A stretch of 64,000 nt of DNA from Sphingomonadales bacterium EhC05 (GTDB lineage: Bacteria; Pseudomonadota; Alphaproteobacteria; Sphingomonadales; Sphingomonadaceae): assembly GCA_001650955.1 (NCBI GenBank), contig LXYP01000006.1, positions 169,244 to 233,243 of the forward strand, written 5' to 3'. Below the pieces are notes generated by a model. That model did not search any database, was not told the DNA's origin, and worked only from the letters and a program-made list of their open reading frames with translations. A program made the translations under genes and the position numbers. Positions 26,232 to 36,455 of the stretch are shown in pieces. Position 1 is the first letter of the stretch. Every line of letters begins with the position of its first letter.

Positions 26232-26999
26232 TTGACAGATCGTATGAAAGACAAGGTCGTACTGGTGACCGGCGGCGCATCGCGCCCCGGTCTCGGTGCG
26301 GCGATCGGGGAACGGCTGGCCCAGGAGGGCGCCATTGTCCTGTTGAGCGACATTGATCTGGCCGGCGTCGAGGAAAGCGCGGCGCTGATCCGTGGTCAGG
26401 GCGGAACGGCTAGCGCTGTGCAGCATGATGTCGCCTCGCAGGACGACTGGGACAGAGTGATGTCTGGATTGCTTGCTGAACATGGACGACTCGATGTGCT
26501 GGTCAATAATGCCGGAATATTGGATGTTGCCGCCATTGCCAGTGACCGCGCGGTCGGTGCGCTGCGCAGCCAGTTTGACGTCAATGTTGCGGGCAGCTTT
26601 ATCGGCACGCAGGCCGCTGTTGCCGCCATGCGGACATCCGGTGGCGGCTCGATCATCAACCTGTCATCGGTTGCCGGGCTTGTCGGTTTCCGCGGCAGTG
26701 CCAGCTATGCGGCGTCCAAAGGCGCGGTGAAAATGTTCAGCAAATCTGTAGCGCTCGAAGTGGCAGCCGAAAATATCCGGGTCAAAACCGTCCACCCCGG
26801 TATCATCCGCACCAATATGCAAAGCAGCGGTGCCGACGACAATTCGGAAAATTACCAAGCGATCGAAGCGGCCATTCCCGCCGGCAGACTTGGCGAGCCT
26901 CGGGACATTGCCAATTGCGTGCTGTTTCTGGCTTCGGATGATTCCACCTATGTGACCGGCGCTGAATTTGTCGTCGATGGCGGATATACCGCACAATAA
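26232..26999 (+). CDS. Short-chain dehydrogenase/reductase
   Basis: A 255-residue classical SDR with VLVTGGASRPGLG (an extended glycine loop), VNNAGILDVAAI, NLSSVAGLVGF (Ser) and YAASKGAVKMF (Tyr, Lys). The C-terminal YVTGAEFVVDGGYTAQ is typical. The start is TTG at 26232 with AGGAT upstream and gives the common MTDRMKDKVVLVTGG N-terminus; the ATG at 26244 is the alternative. It forms a two-gene unit with the NmrA-like gene. Confidence 0.87.
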   Translation: MTDRMKDKVVLVTGGASRPGLGAAIGERLAQEGAIVLLSDIDLAGVEESAALIRGQGGTASAVQHDVASQDDWDRVMSGLLAEHGRLDVLVNNAGILDVAAIASDRAVGALRSQFDVNVAGSFIGTQAAVAAMRTSGGGSIINLSSVAGLVGFRGSASYAASKGAVKMFSKSVALEVAAENIRVKTVHPGIIRTNMQSSGADDNSENYQAIEAAIPAGRLGEPRDIANCVLFLASDDSTYVTGAEFVVDGGYTAQ

Positions 27000-27059
27000 T
27001 TTCACCTGCGACTGAACCTTTTGGTCCCTTGCTCCGACTATCGGAGTAAAGGTCAAAAT

Positions 27060-27623
27060 ATGGCATTAGGTTATAGTAACACCGAGCGGGTCTATGATGA
27101 ATTGCTGCTCAGGCGCGTGCAGGCGGGGGACCGTCGTGCTGGCGAAAGGCTCGCTGCGCGCTGGTATCCCCGACTGATGCGCACCGCCTATCGGCTTTTG
27201 CGCGATGAAGAGCAGGCCAGAGTGGTGGTGCAGGAGTCCTGGACCGGCATTTGCGCTGGCTGGCGCAAGCTGCGCGATCCGTCGCGGTTCCCCGCGTGGG
27301 CCTATACGATTTTACACCGCAAATGTGCGGATCAAATTCGCACCAGTCAGCGACTGCGCGGCTTGACATCTTCGGGTGCGGAAATGACCGAAGCCTCGAT
27401 TGGCCCGCGCGGCGAAGACAAGGTTTCGATCGATCAGGCGTTTGATCAGCTGAGCGAGGCGCAACGCTCGGTCGCGACGCTCTATTTTGGCGCCGGGCTG
27501 ACCGTGAAAGAAATAGCACAAGTCACCGGCATTCCCGTCGGTACAGCCAAATCCCGTCTGTTTCATGCCCGCCGTCATTTGATGGCGGCGCTTGGTGACG
27601 GTCCAAATGATGAAGGAGAATGA
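27060..27623 (+). CDS. ECF-type RNA polymerase sigma factor
   Basis: The 187-residue sigma-70 family protein has region 2 (RVQAGDRRAGERLAARWYPRLMRTAYRLLRDEEQARVVVQESW) and region 4 (QLSEAQRSVATLYFGAGLTVKEIAQVTGIPVGTAKSRLFHARRHL). The ATG at 27060 has AAAGG upstream. It is followed after one base by a small membrane-protein gene, so that protein is the candidate regulator, although it lacks a recognisable zinc anti-sigma motif. The target promoters cannot be read from this window. Confidence 0.9.
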   Translation: MALGYSNTERVYDELLLRRVQAGDRRAGERLAARWYPRLMRTAYRLLRDEEQARVVVQESWTGICAGWRKLRDPSRFPAWAYTILHRKCADQIRTSQRLRGLTSSGAEMTEASIGPRGEDKVSIDQAFDQLSEAQRSVATLYFGAGLTVKEIAQVTGIPVGTAKSRLFHARRHLMAALGDGPNDEGE

Positions 27624-27624
27624 C

Positions 27625-27999
27625 ATGACAAAATTTGATGATGATCTTGGTGCGGCGCTGACCGCCGAGGACAAGGCTTTTCTGGCAGATCTGGAAAATG
27701 GCCGGGGGCTGTTTGAGCAGCTCGGCGCGACCCTGCATGGTCCGATGCGCTTCTGGTCCTATATCGTCGGGATAGCCACGTTCCTGCTGTTTTTGCTCGC
27801 GATTTATTGCGGCTGGCAGGCTTTCCATGCTGTTGATGTGCGTGAAACAATATTATGGTCAGCGGGCTTTGTCGCGTTGTTCCAGGGCATTGGTCTGCTG
27901 AAAATGTGGATGTTTGACCGGATGAATCTATTGTCGCTGCTGGCTGAGATGAAGAAGATCGAACTGCGCGTGGCGCAATTGAGCGACCGGGCAGGCTGA
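27625..27999 (+). CDS. DUF6768-like two-helix membrane protein
   Basis: The 124-residue protein has an acidic N-terminus (MTKFDDDLGAALTAEDKAFLADLE), two membrane helices (YIVGIATFLLFLLAIYCGW and ILWSAGFVALFQGIGLL) and a cytoplasmic coiled tail (LSLLAEMKKIELRVAQLSDR). I associate this layout with DUF6768, often paired with ECF sigma genes. GAAGGAG lies before the ATG. By position it is likely to control or respond to the sigma factor. This is inference; no anti-sigma motif is visible. Confidence 0.7.
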   Translation: MTKFDDDLGAALTAEDKAFLADLENGRGLFEQLGATLHGPMRFWSYIVGIATFLLFLLAIYCGWQAFHAVDVRETILWSAGFVALFQGIGLLKMWMFDRMNLLSLLAEMKKIELRVAQLSDRAG

Positions 28000-28006
28000 G
28001 CGTGGT

Positions 28007-28996
28007 TCAGGCGATCATCCGCTCGACAAACCAGTAGGTTGCGATGATCCCGATGCCATAGGCGGTCGCGGTTTTGGCGGGTTGCAGCCATTGACCCTGA
28101 AATTTGCGGATCAGGGCGAGTATCGCCAAGCCGACGGCGACGATCACCAGCTGGCCAATTTCAACGCCGAGATTGAAGGTCAGCAGCGCCATTGGCACAT
28201 CACCCTGTGGCAGGCCGATCTCCGCGAGAGCGCCCGCAAAGCCGAAGCCGTGGAGCAATCCGAAAAGGAAGGCGACGATCCATGGGAAGCGCTCGGACAG
28301 ACGGATGTCTCCGGAACGCGCTTTGACGATTTCCACAGCGAGGAAAACAATCGACAGCGCAATTACCGCCTCGACCGGCTGGGATGGCAAGGACAGATAG
28401 CCCAATGTCGATCCGACCAGCGTGATACTATGCGCGATGGTGAAGGCGGTGACGGTCTTGGCGACGAGCCAGCCGCCTTTGAGCAATAGCACCAGCGCCA
28501 AAACGAACAGCAAATGGTCAAAGCCCAGCAGAATATGTTCGATACCGATTATTGTATAGGTCGCCGCGACATTGGAAATCACCGAGGGCCTGGCAATCAA
28601 AGTGACCGGAGCATCTGGCGTCAGCCGCAAGGTCTGCATATCGCTCTGCAGCGGGGCCACGCGGACCAGTGCGTCGGTTGTCGATAGCTCCAGCGCCTTC
28701 AGCCCGATCCGTTGCCCCTCCAGCCGACCATCGCAGGCGAGGGTCCGGGATGTCAGGATATTGCCGCCGGAAAACTGCCGAGAGGGCTCTCCCTGCGCTA
28801 CGCAATTTTCCGGTAGGATGATCGATCCGGTCTGACCCAGCCGGGAATTGGCGGAAGCTTTCCAGAGCAATGACCATTGCCCTGCGGCCTGTTCGGTCAG
28901 TTCGACATAGGCGGGACGGAGCTCATCGGCATGCGCCGATGTTGGAAATAGGGCAAGCCACAGCAACGCCGCCCAACCCAGGCGCCAAAGCCTCAT
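28007..28996 (-). CDS. HupE/UreJ family membrane protein
   Basis: The 329-residue protein has a signal peptide, a ~150-residue periplasmic beta domain, then a HupE/UreJ_2 membrane domain of about six helices starting ATYTIIGIEHILLGFDHLLFVLALVLLLKG. The HLLFVLAL and AHSITL histidines suggest metal handling, as in HupE/UreJ nickel permeases, but this longer subgroup has unknown substrate. The start overlaps the stop of the upstream PpiC-like gene by four bases. With PpiC and DUF3604 it forms a conserved three-gene set. Confidence 0.85.
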   Translation of the reverse strand: MRLWRLGWAALLWLALFPTSAHADELRPAYVELTEQAAGQWSLLWKASANSRLGQTGSIILPENCVAQGEPSRQFSGGNILTSRTLACDGRLEGQRIGLKALELSTTDALVRVAPLQSDMQTLRLTPDAPVTLIARPSVISNVAATYTIIGIEHILLGFDHLLFVLALVLLLKGGWLVAKTVTAFTIAHSITLVGSTLGYLSLPSQPVEAVIALSIVFLAVEIVKARSGDIRLSERFPWIVAFLFGLLHGFGFAGALAEIGLPQGDVPMALLTFNLGVEIGQLVIVAVGLAILALIRKFQGQWLQPAKTATAYGIGIIATYWFVERMIA

Positions 28997-29826
28997 TCCC
29001 GGCCCGCTACCGTGACGTCGTAAAGCGCCCGATATTTCGCCAACGACCGGGCCTCTGCTGCTGCATTTTGCGCTGCGCGCCAGTCATTGCTGACCTGCTG
29101 GCGGACGTCGGATAACTGGGCCTGTTTGCCGGGCGTCTTGGCGGTGATCTTGACCAGATGTCGACCAAAGCCGGACCGAATAGGTCCTTGCCACTGACTC
29201 GCCTCCAACGCCTCCAATGCTTTGGTGAAACGTTCGCCAAACTGCCGGTCAATAGCTCCGCTGCTCGCCTTGCTCAGTGTGGCGGGAAGGGATATGGGTT
29301 TGGCGATATCTGCCGACTTCGCCTCGCCGCTGTTCAGTCTCTCGATGACCTGCGCGATATCTTCCGGCGCGCTTTGACCGAGATAGATTTGCTCCAGATC
29401 ATATTGCGAAGACAAGATATATTTACCCGGATGATCGTCCATCCATTGCTGCAGCACCATGTCCGATGGTATTTCGCCAGCCGTTTCTTCGGTGTTGAGA
29501 AAGCGCATTTTGGTAAACAGACGGCGGCGCACAACCGGGTCATTGCGGTCGAGCCCCAGGCGCAACGCCTCGCGATAGTAGATTTCCTCGACAATCTCTT
29601 TTTCGATCATCCCATCGAGTTCGTCTTGGGTTGGCGGACGCCGGAAGTTTGCCGCCCAGCCTGCGGTCAGCCGGGATATGTCTGCCTCATCAATGATGAT
29701 CGCATAATCCGCCGGATCGCGGTCGGTGCCGGTTGCCCAAAAGAAACCGAACACGAGCAATGCGCCGCCCAGAAAATGGATCAACGGTTCCCTGAGCAGC
29801 TTTCGAAACTGCAAGCCTTGCGTCAT
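28993..29826 (-). CDS. Membrane-anchored parvulin-type (PpiC-like) isomerase
   Basis: The 277-residue protein has one N-terminal membrane helix (FLGGALLVFGFFWATG), a SurA-like helical region (LTAGWAANFRRPPTQDELDGMIEKEIVEEIYYREALRLGL) and a C-terminal parvulin-like domain (FGERFTKALEALEASQWQGPIRSGFGRHLVKI). Such proteins are periplasmic foldases. The parvulin core is shortened, so activity is uncertain. It sits between DUF3604 (2-base gap) and the HupE gene (4-base overlap). It may serve those two proteins specifically. Confidence 0.83.
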   Translation of the reverse strand: MTQGLQFRKLLREPLIHFLGGALLVFGFFWATGTDRDPADYAIIIDEADISRLTAGWAANFRRPPTQDELDGMIEKEIVEEIYYREALRLGLDRNDPVVRRRLFTKMRFLNTEETAGEIPSDMVLQQWMDDHPGKYILSSQYDLEQIYLGQSAPEDIAQVIERLNSGEAKSADIAKPISLPATLSKASSGAIDRQFGERFTKALEALEASQWQGPIRSGFGRHLVKITAKTPGKQAQLSDVRQQVSNDWRAAQNAAAEARSLAKYRALYDVTVAGRE

Positions 29827-29828
29827 AT

Positions 29829-31724
29829 CTATCCCTTGGGTGTATACCAGATTGGAGAGGAATAGGCTCTTTCCTGCTGAATCTGGATCACTTCATCTGG
29901 CAGTGTCAGACTGAACTTCAGGGCATCATAGACCGGCCATGTTGGGGTCGGAATTTCAAGGACGCGGACATAATAAAAAGCACTTTCCGCCGCGTCGAAA
30001 TCGGGATCCTGCCAGAAGGTCACCAATTCAGGTGCGCCAGTGCCATTGTCCCAGGTGCCTTTGGTCAGATCCACATTATTCGCCACTGGGGTCAGTTTTC
30101 CATCCGGTCCGATCTTGCGATTATCGGCATCGCTCCAGCTGACATTATAGATTTTCTCCTGCGAATTTCCGCTCGCATCGAGCCAGCCCTTCACAATCTG
30201 GATTCGGTCCAGACTAGCGCTTTCCGGGTCCATCATCGCGCTGATCAGGAATGTCGGAGCTTCTCCTTCGCCGCCGGTCAAATCACCGCCCATCGGGACA
30301 CCTGAAGCGTAGCCGGTTTTCACCAGATCGCCAGTGTCACTTTCGACAAATCCAAATCCGCCGAAGAACCGAACCGTCATCCGAGGGCCGGTGGTCGCAT
30401 AGACTTCCCGCCGTTGAAAAGCATCGAAAATGGCTTCCCGCGAATTGCTCGTCGCCCAGGCCGCCGCATAGCCGCTGGACAGATAATTCCAACCGAAACG
30501 ACCTTTGCGTGTGCCCAAATTTTGAGGTGCCAACGCGCGGTCTTTGTTGTTGAATTCGTTCTGACTGTGCTTGCCGAAGAAGTTATTCTCATCAGCAGTG
30601 GCTAGAGACGTATGGCTATCTGTTGAACCGATCATCCCGAACTTGAACGGGTTTGCGCCAACCGTCTGCATCAGTTCCAGCCCGCGTTTCAGGGCTTCGC
30701 GCGCATAGCTGCCGGCATAATCCTCCGGCTTGGTATCGCCCGTACAGCTAAGATTGCACTTGTCCCAACCCGCGTCGCCAAATGCGGCAAATTCGTCGTT
30801 GGGAGAGAGAAAGGGGTGTGCCTCGCTGTCGCCTTTGATCTGTGTGACTTCTACAACCGGCTCATATTTGGCGCGGGTCTCGGCATAGGCTTTATCAATT
30901 GGTGAACCGTCGAGCCTTTGCATTTCAAACATGCGCCCGTTGGATACGTTGCTGTTGTGCGGCATCGCCAGGACATTGCCGCCGGTATCCTTTTCATAGG
31001 CTGCCATATATTCCCAAAGCTTTTCCGGATCGCCGGCAAAATCTTGTGAGGAATAGGGCAGGACATTTGTCGCCGTTTCCGCGCTATCGCGGAACATAAC
31101 CACGCGATGGAGATTGTCGCCTCCGGGCATCGGCGTATATTCAAATCCCATGAAAGCGGTGAATTTGCCGGGTTCATTATACTCGTCGATGGTTTCGCCA
31201 TGGGCGTTCCAAAGGTCTGATGTGCGCTCTTCCTGTGCTTCCGGATCGGTGAGCGATGCAGGCAACGTGCCTTTCGCTGCGCCATCTATAAGCTCCGCAG
31301 TAACTCGCAACGCACCCTCGTCGCTTTCGTTGAGCATATCATGCCAGCGCAGTAGAAATTCATTGCCAAGTAAGGCTATGCGAGGTGCTTCCTTGATCGC
31401 TTTGGTCGCGCCCATCGCATCGCTGTGGTCGGCGATGACCAGGAAATCGAGCGGACGGGAGAGCTTCGCTTTCGCGCCTTTAGTGGCGGTCACTTCTTCG
31501 CCTCGGGCAAAGCGCAATGCCTGTTCAGCATTTAGTCGGTTGCCGAATCCGAAGGCATCGACACTGTTATCTGTATGAAGATGGGTGTCGCCCCAAAAAA
31601 CCTGCTCTGGATATTCGGTATTTTCAACGTCGCTTCCGGATTCATTAGGGTCATCGCCCACATATTTACATCCAGAGACCGACAATGCTGCGACACAGGC
31701 AGCAATCAATAGAGCTTTGCGCAT
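29829..31724 (-). CDS. DUF3604 lipoprotein
   Basis: The 631-residue protein has a lipobox (LSVSGCK, Cys19) and the DUF3604 fold, related to PHP metal-dependent phosphoesterases. Motifs are VFWGDTHLHTDNSVDAFGFG, FLVIADHSDAMG, GFEYTPMPGGDNLHRVV and FGMIGSTDSHTSLA, supplying His/Asp residues for a metal centre. The substrate and role are unknown. Being a lipoprotein, it should sit in the outer or inner membrane facing the periplasm. It leads the operon with PpiC and HupE. Confidence 0.9.
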   Translation of the reverse strand: MRKALLIAACVAALSVSGCKYVGDDPNESGSDVENTEYPEQVFWGDTHLHTDNSVDAFGFGNRLNAEQALRFARGEEVTATKGAKAKLSRPLDFLVIADHSDAMGATKAIKEAPRIALLGNEFLLRWHDMLNESDEGALRVTAELIDGAAKGTLPASLTDPEAQEERTSDLWNAHGETIDEYNEPGKFTAFMGFEYTPMPGGDNLHRVVMFRDSAETATNVLPYSSQDFAGDPEKLWEYMAAYEKDTGGNVLAMPHNSNVSNGRMFEMQRLDGSPIDKAYAETRAKYEPVVEVTQIKGDSEAHPFLSPNDEFAAFGDAGWDKCNLSCTGDTKPEDYAGSYAREALKRGLELMQTVGANPFKFGMIGSTDSHTSLATADENNFFGKHSQNEFNNKDRALAPQNLGTRKGRFGWNYLSSGYAAAWATSNSREAIFDAFQRREVYATTGPRMTVRFFGGFGFVESDTGDLVKTGYASGVPMGGDLTGGEGEAPTFLISAMMDPESASLDRIQIVKGWLDASGNSQEKIYNVSWSDADNRKIGPDGKLTPVANNVDLTKGTWDNGTGAPELVTFWQDPDFDAAESAFYYVRVLEIPTPTWPVYDALKFSLTLPDEVIQIQQERAYSSPIWYTPKG

Positions 31725-31811
31725 GATTGGGTTCCTCTTCCTCTGAGTCGGAAACTATCTCTTTACCGGCATCAAGGCAAGCAAGCTGGTGGGATGCACG
31801 GTGCCGTAGCG

Positions 31812-33416
31812 TCAGCCGAAAATTCGACCCAATAGAGAACGATCCCGCAATATCACATTTGCCGCATTATGGCCCGGGACACCGGTGACACCACCTCCTG
31901 GGTGGGTGCCCGAGCCACACATATATAAGCCCTTGATCGGACCTCTATGGCTGGCCGAACCAATCACCGGTCGTGCCGCCCAAAGCTGGTCCAGTGACAT
32001 ACGGCCATGGAATATATCGCCACTGATCAGGCCGAATTTGCGCTCAAGATCGAGTGGAGCCAATGCCATTTGGCCGAGAATCAATTGACGGAAACCGGGC
32101 GCATGGGTCTCGACAACGTCGAGGATGGCGTTGACTGCTGCATCGCGCTCATCATCCCAGCTCCGGCCATTAGATAATTTCGGCGCAAATTGCTGACAGA
32201 AAAGGCTGGCGACATGTTTGCCGGATGGTGCGAGGCTATCATCGACCAGACTGGGGATTAGCATTTCAACAATCGGTTTTCCTGACCAGCCATCGGCGCG
32301 TGCATCGAGATAGGCGCGATCCATATAGTCAAGCGAGGGTGCCATGATGATCCCGGATTTGAGATGATCACCTTCGCCGGAAAGGTCGGTGAAATCCGGC
32401 AAGCCATCAAGCGCAAGATTCATCCGGAAACTACCGGAACCGCATTGATAACCATCCATCATTTGCCGAAAATCGGGTGGCAGATGTGCAGGCTTGATCA
32501 GACGGTCATAGAGCAGTTTCGGCCCGACGTTGGCGATGATATGTTCTGCTGAAACGGTCTCGCCGGTGCTTGTCCGGACTGTGTCCGTCCGATCATCTTC
32601 GACCAGTACCTCTTCGACTGCCGTGCTCAGGCTGATCTCCACACCCAATTCTGAGCAAGCCTCGGCCATCAATTGCGTAATCCGTCCCATGCCGCCAACC
32701 ACATGTCCCCATTGGCCGCTCTTGCCATTCACTTCGCCAAAGACATGGTGAAGCAGGACATAGGCGCTTCCGGGGGTATCAGGGCTGGCATAATTTCCGA
32801 CAATCGCATCAAAGCCAAAGGCGGCTTTGATCGGATCGCTTTCAAACCATTGATCGAGCAATTCGCGTGCGCTGAGGGTGAAGAGTTTGACGATATGATG
32901 TTGTTGCAGAGGAGATAATTTGACGAAACTGCGACCTTGCTGGATTGCAGCGAGCAGAGAGGCAGCGCCGCCAGAACTATTTGGCGGGATTTTTAGCGCA
33001 AGGTCGCGCAATATCACCGCTGCAGTTTCTAGCATCTCATAATAGGCAGGAAGCCGCTCGGCGTCTTTAGCCGAGAATTTCCCTATTTCTTGCTGTGTCG
33101 CTTCCAATCCGCCGCCGACCAGCAGAAACTGCCCATCGCCCAATGGCAAGAAATTGCTTTTAGGCCGTTCAATGACCTTATATCCGCGGGCTTCCAAATC
33201 CATGTCAGCGATGATTTTCGGCTGGAGCAGAGACACTGTGTAGCTTGCCGTACTATTCCGGAAGTCGGGATGAAATTCCTCGGTCACCGCCGCGCCGCCA
33301 ATAATATTCCGCGCTTCCAATATCCGGACCTTCATCCCGGCACGGGCCAGATAATAGGCGCAAACAAGACCGTTGTGGCCACCGCCGATGATCAGCGCAT
33401 CAATTTTGCCGGACAT
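31812..33416 (-). CDS. FAD-dependent oxidoreductase, phytoene-dehydrogenase-like (PYROXD2 type)
   Basis: The 534-residue protein starts DALIIGGGHNGLVCAYYLARAGMKVRILEA, a dinucleotide-binding Rossmann fold, and continues GGAAVTEEFHPDFRNSTASY. The C-terminus GLYMCGSGTHPGGGVTGVPGHNAANVIL is the carotenoid-desaturase-like FAD signature. No crt cluster is near, so it is the broad PYROXD2-like group rather than a true CrtI. It lies three bases from the TauD gene on the same strand, so the two are co-transcribed. Confidence 0.87.
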   Translation of the reverse strand: MSGKIDALIIGGGHNGLVCAYYLARAGMKVRILEARNIIGGAAVTEEFHPDFRNSTASYTVSLLQPKIIADMDLEARGYKVIERPKSNFLPLGDGQFLLVGGGLEATQQEIGKFSAKDAERLPAYYEMLETAAVILRDLALKIPPNSSGGAASLLAAIQQGRSFVKLSPLQQHHIVKLFTLSARELLDQWFESDPIKAAFGFDAIVGNYASPDTPGSAYVLLHHVFGEVNGKSGQWGHVVGGMGRITQLMAEACSELGVEISLSTAVEEVLVEDDRTDTVRTSTGETVSAEHIIANVGPKLLYDRLIKPAHLPPDFRQMMDGYQCGSGSFRMNLALDGLPDFTDLSGEGDHLKSGIIMAPSLDYMDRAYLDARADGWSGKPIVEMLIPSLVDDSLAPSGKHVASLFCQQFAPKLSNGRSWDDERDAAVNAILDVVETHAPGFRQLILGQMALAPLDLERKFGLISGDIFHGRMSLDQLWAARPVIGSASHRGPIKGLYMCGSGTHPGGGVTGVPGHNAANVILRDRSLLGRIFG

Positions 33417-33419
33417 TGT

Positions 33420-34280
33420 CTAGCGATTGGCTTTGAAATATGGGCGATCGCCTTTTATCGTTGCACGTTGCATGATCCGTTTGGCCGGGAAATAGTCCGA
33501 TGCAGCAAAATGCTGTGACGCCCGGTTATCCCAAAATGCAATGGCTCCCTGGCTCCAGCGGAATCGGCACTGAATTTCGGGATTGGCAGAAGCCCGATAT
33601 AACGTCGCAAGCAAGCTGTCACTCTCTTGCCTGTCCATGCCGACGATCTGGCTTGTAAAAGCGGCATTGACGTAAAGCGCTGGCAGGCCGGTCTCCGGAT
33701 GGGTGCGCACAAGCGGATGCTCAACCGGTGGATATTTATCGTGCAGCTCTTCCGGCTTTTTCCCAAGTCGTTTGGCAAAGACGCGGGCGATATCATGAAC
33801 CGCCGTCATGTCGACTATTTTCGTGCGAATGTCTTCGGGCAGATTTTCAAATGCCAAATTCATATTGGCAAAAAGAGTGTCGCCACCGACGGCAGGTATC
33901 TCAACGGCGCTAAGAACCGACCCCAGTGAGGGTTCTGTCCGCCATGTAACATCGCTATGCCACATATTTTCCTGTCCCTTGCTCTTCGGGCCATGTTCGA
34001 TGCGCAAGATTTCCGGATTGGGTTGATCTTTGGGCGTGGCCGGGTGAATTTCCAGTTCCCCAAACCTGCTGGCGAACCGCAACAATTGTTCCGGTGTCAG
34101 ATGCTGGTCACGGAAGAAGATGACTTTGTGATCGAGCAGAGACTGCCGGATATTGGCAATGACGTGTTCGTCCAGATCTTCGGATAAATTGATCCCGGAT
34201 AACTCGGCACCAATCGCCGGAGTCATCGGGCTATTTTCAAAACCGGTGTTTCTTTCCAATGTTGATGCCGCGCTTGCCAT
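33420..34280 (-). CDS. TauD/TfdA-family dioxygenase
   Basis: A 286-residue Fe(II)/2-oxoglutarate dioxygenase. The metal triad comes from [17 protein letters not shown] (His-x-Asp) and a distal His in [17 protein letters not shown], followed by the Arg in [11 protein letters not shown] that binds 2-oxoglutarate. The family includes TauD (taurine) and TfdA (2,4-D). The substrate is not predictable. The start at 34280 has GGAG upstream. It is paired with the FAD oxidoreductase gene and divergent from acs. Confidence 0.87.
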   Translation of the reverse strand: MASAASTLERNTGFENSPMTPAIGAELSGINLSEDLDEHVIANIRQSLLDHKVIFFRDQHLTPEQLLRFASRFGELEIHPATPKDQPNPEILRIEHGPKSKGQENMWHSDVTWRTEPSLGSVLSAVEIPAVGGDTLFANMNLAFENLPEDIRTKIVDMTAVHDIARVFAKRLGKKPEELHDKYPPVEHPLVRTHPETGLPALYVNAAFTSQIVGMDRQESDSLLATLYRASANPEIQCRFRWSQGAIAFWDNRASQHFAASDYFPAKRIMQRATIKGDRPYFKANR

Positions 34281-34426
34281 ATCCGTCTCCATTATTCTTA
34301 TGTGGCTTTAGACTAGCATATTTCCTCGCCAATTCTCCATCTCATATCGAATTAGCTGAGAAAAAGCTTTCGTGGTCTGGTGCGGCTTTGCTAGTCGAAA
34401 CGCAAAGGCACAAAGGAGAGCAGTTG

Positions 34427-36364
34427 ATGAGCGATATGGTCCACCCTGACGACAAGGCGATAAGCAACACTCATTGCAATGCTGAAGAGTATCGGAAGCT
34501 TTATGCTGAGAGTATCGCCGATCCGGATGGCTTCTGGGCGAAGCAGGCGGGACGTCTGGATTGGGTAAATCCCCCCACAAAAGTGGCAGACTGGTCCTAT
34601 GATCCCGTCGAGATCAAATGGTTTGAAGATGGTGTTTTGAATATTTGCCATAATGCTGTGGACCGGCATGTGGAGACCGGGAAAGGTGAAGTGACAGCGC
34701 TGATCTTCGAACCGGATGATCCTGAGAGCGCTGGTCGCTCGATATCATATGCCGAGCTGCTTCTTGAAGTCATCAAGATGGCCAACAGCTTGAAAAAAAT
34801 TGGCGTTCAGAAGGGTGATCGGGTGACCATCTATATGCCGATGATCGCCGAAGGTGTGATTGCCATGCTGGCCTGCGCGCGGATCGGTGCGATCCACTCG
34901 GTGGTATTTGGCGGTTTTTCACCCGATGCACTCGCCGGACGAATTGAAGATTGCGAGAGCAAGTTCGTGATTTGCGCCGATGGAGGTTTGCGAGGTGGCA
35001 AATCCGTGCCGCTGAAAGCGAATGTTGATGCCGCGTTGTCTCGCGAGGGTACGAACGTCGAAGCGGTGCTGGTGATCAATCACACGGATATTGCCATCGA
35101 CATGCTGGAAGGCCGTGATCACTGGTATCATGAGATCAGCGTCTCGGTGAGTAATGAATGTCGATGCGAACCGATGAACGCCGAAGACCCGTTGTTCATT
35201 CTCTATACGTCAGGCTCAACCGGAAAGCCCAAGGGCGTGCTTCACACGACGGGTGGCTATGCAGTTTGGACAGCCACGACTTTCCATTATGTCTTCGACT
35301 ATCGACCCGGTGAAGTCTTCTGGTGCTCTGCCGATATTGGCTGGGTCACCGGGCATAGCTATATTGTCTATGGGCCGCTCCTCAACGGCGCGACCGAGGT
35401 GATCTTCGAGGGTATACCCAATCATCCTGACTTCGGCCGGTTCTGGGAAGTGGTCGCGAAGCACAAGGTCAATATTTTCTACACTGCGCCGACCGCAATC
35501 CGCGCATTGATGCGCGAAGGCGAGGCTCCGGTGCAGGCCCATGATCGCAGTTCGATAAGATTGCTCGGCACTGTCGGAGAACCGATCAATCCCGAAGCCT
35601 GGCGTTGGTATTATGATATCGTTGGTGATGGGAAATCACCGATCATTGACACTTGGTGGCAGACCGAGACAGGAGGCGTGATGATTACAACGCTTCCTGG
35701 TGCCCATGGGATGAAACCAGGCAGCGCAGGGAAACCATTTTTCGGGATCCAGCCCGAGCTGGTTGATGGCGAAGGTGTCGTGTTGAACGGCCCGGCTGAT
35801 GGAAATCTGTGTATCACCGCAAGCTGGCCCGGGCAGGCGCGGACTGTATATGGCGATCATGACCGTTTTATCCAGACTTATTTTAGCACCTACAAAGGCA
35901 AATATTTCACCGGCGACGGCTGCAAGCGTGATGCGGATGACTATTATTGGATCACGGGCCGGGTTGATGATGTGATCAATGTGTCCGGTCACCGAATGGG
36001 AACGGCGGAAGTCGAGTCCGCTTTGGTATCGCACGCGCAAGTGGCAGAAGCCGCGGTTGTGGGATATCCCCACGATATCAAAGGTCAGGGCATATATTGT
36101 TATGTCACATTGAATGCCGGGGTGGCAACGTCACAAGCGCTGGTGAATGAACTGCGTGCCCATGTCCGCAAGGAAATCGGCCCGATTGCGACTCCAGACC
36201 ATTTGCATCTTACGCCAGCCTTACCCAAAACACGATCGGGTAAAATCATGCGCCGCATTTTGCGAAAGATAGCCGAAAATGAATTCACAGCATTGGGTGA
36301 TACTTCGACCCTTGCAGATCCATCCGTGGTGGATGCTTTGGTGGAAGGACGATTGAATAGGTGA
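34427..36364 (+). CDS. acs: Acetyl-CoA synthetase
   Basis: The 645-residue AMP-forming ligase has full family length. Motifs: [19 protein letters not shown] (AMP binding), [40 protein letters not shown] and the C-terminal [13 protein letters not shown], whose Lys is the usual regulatory acetylation site. It makes acetyl-CoA from acetate, ATP and CoA. The ATG at 34427 has AAAGGAG upstream; the open frame extends to 34259 but that part runs through the TauD region and is not coding. It is monocistronic. Confidence 0.96.
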   Translation: MSDMVHPDDKAISNTHCNAEEYRKLYAESIADPDGFWAKQAGRLDWVNPPTKVADWSYDPVEIKWFEDGVLNICHNAVDRHVETGKGEVTALIFEPDDPESAGRSISYAELLLEVIKMANSLKKIGVQKGDRVTIYMPMIAEGVIAMLACARIGAIHSVVFGGFSPDALAGRIEDCESKFVICADGGLRGGKSVPLKANVDAALSREGTNVEAVLVINHTDIAIDMLEGRDHWYHEISVSVSNECRCEPMNAEDPLFILYTSGSTGKPKGVLHTTGGYAVWTATTFHYVFDYRPGEVFWCSADIGWVTGHSYIVYGPLLNGATEVIFEGIPNHPDFGRFWEVVAKHKVNIFYTAPTAIRALMREGEAPVQAHDRSSIRLLGTVGEPINPEAWRWYYDIVGDGKSPIIDTWWQTETGGVMITTLPGAHGMKPGSAGKPFFGIQPELVDGEGVVLNGPADGNLCITASWPGQARTVYGDHDRFIQTYFSTYKGKYFTGDGCKRDADDYYWITGRVDDVINVSGHRMGTAEVESALVSHAQVAEAAVVGYPHDIKGQGIYCYVTLNAGVATSQALVNELRAHVRKEIGPIATPDHLHLTPALPKTRSGKIMRRILRKIAENEFTALGDTSTLADPSVVDALVEGRLNR

Positions 36365-36455
36365 AGCATAAGCGAGATCCTGCCGAGTTTGCACAAATTA
36401 CTTACGACTGTTACTTTTGCACCAACATGATTTTTATCGACAAAGGACCATTGAA

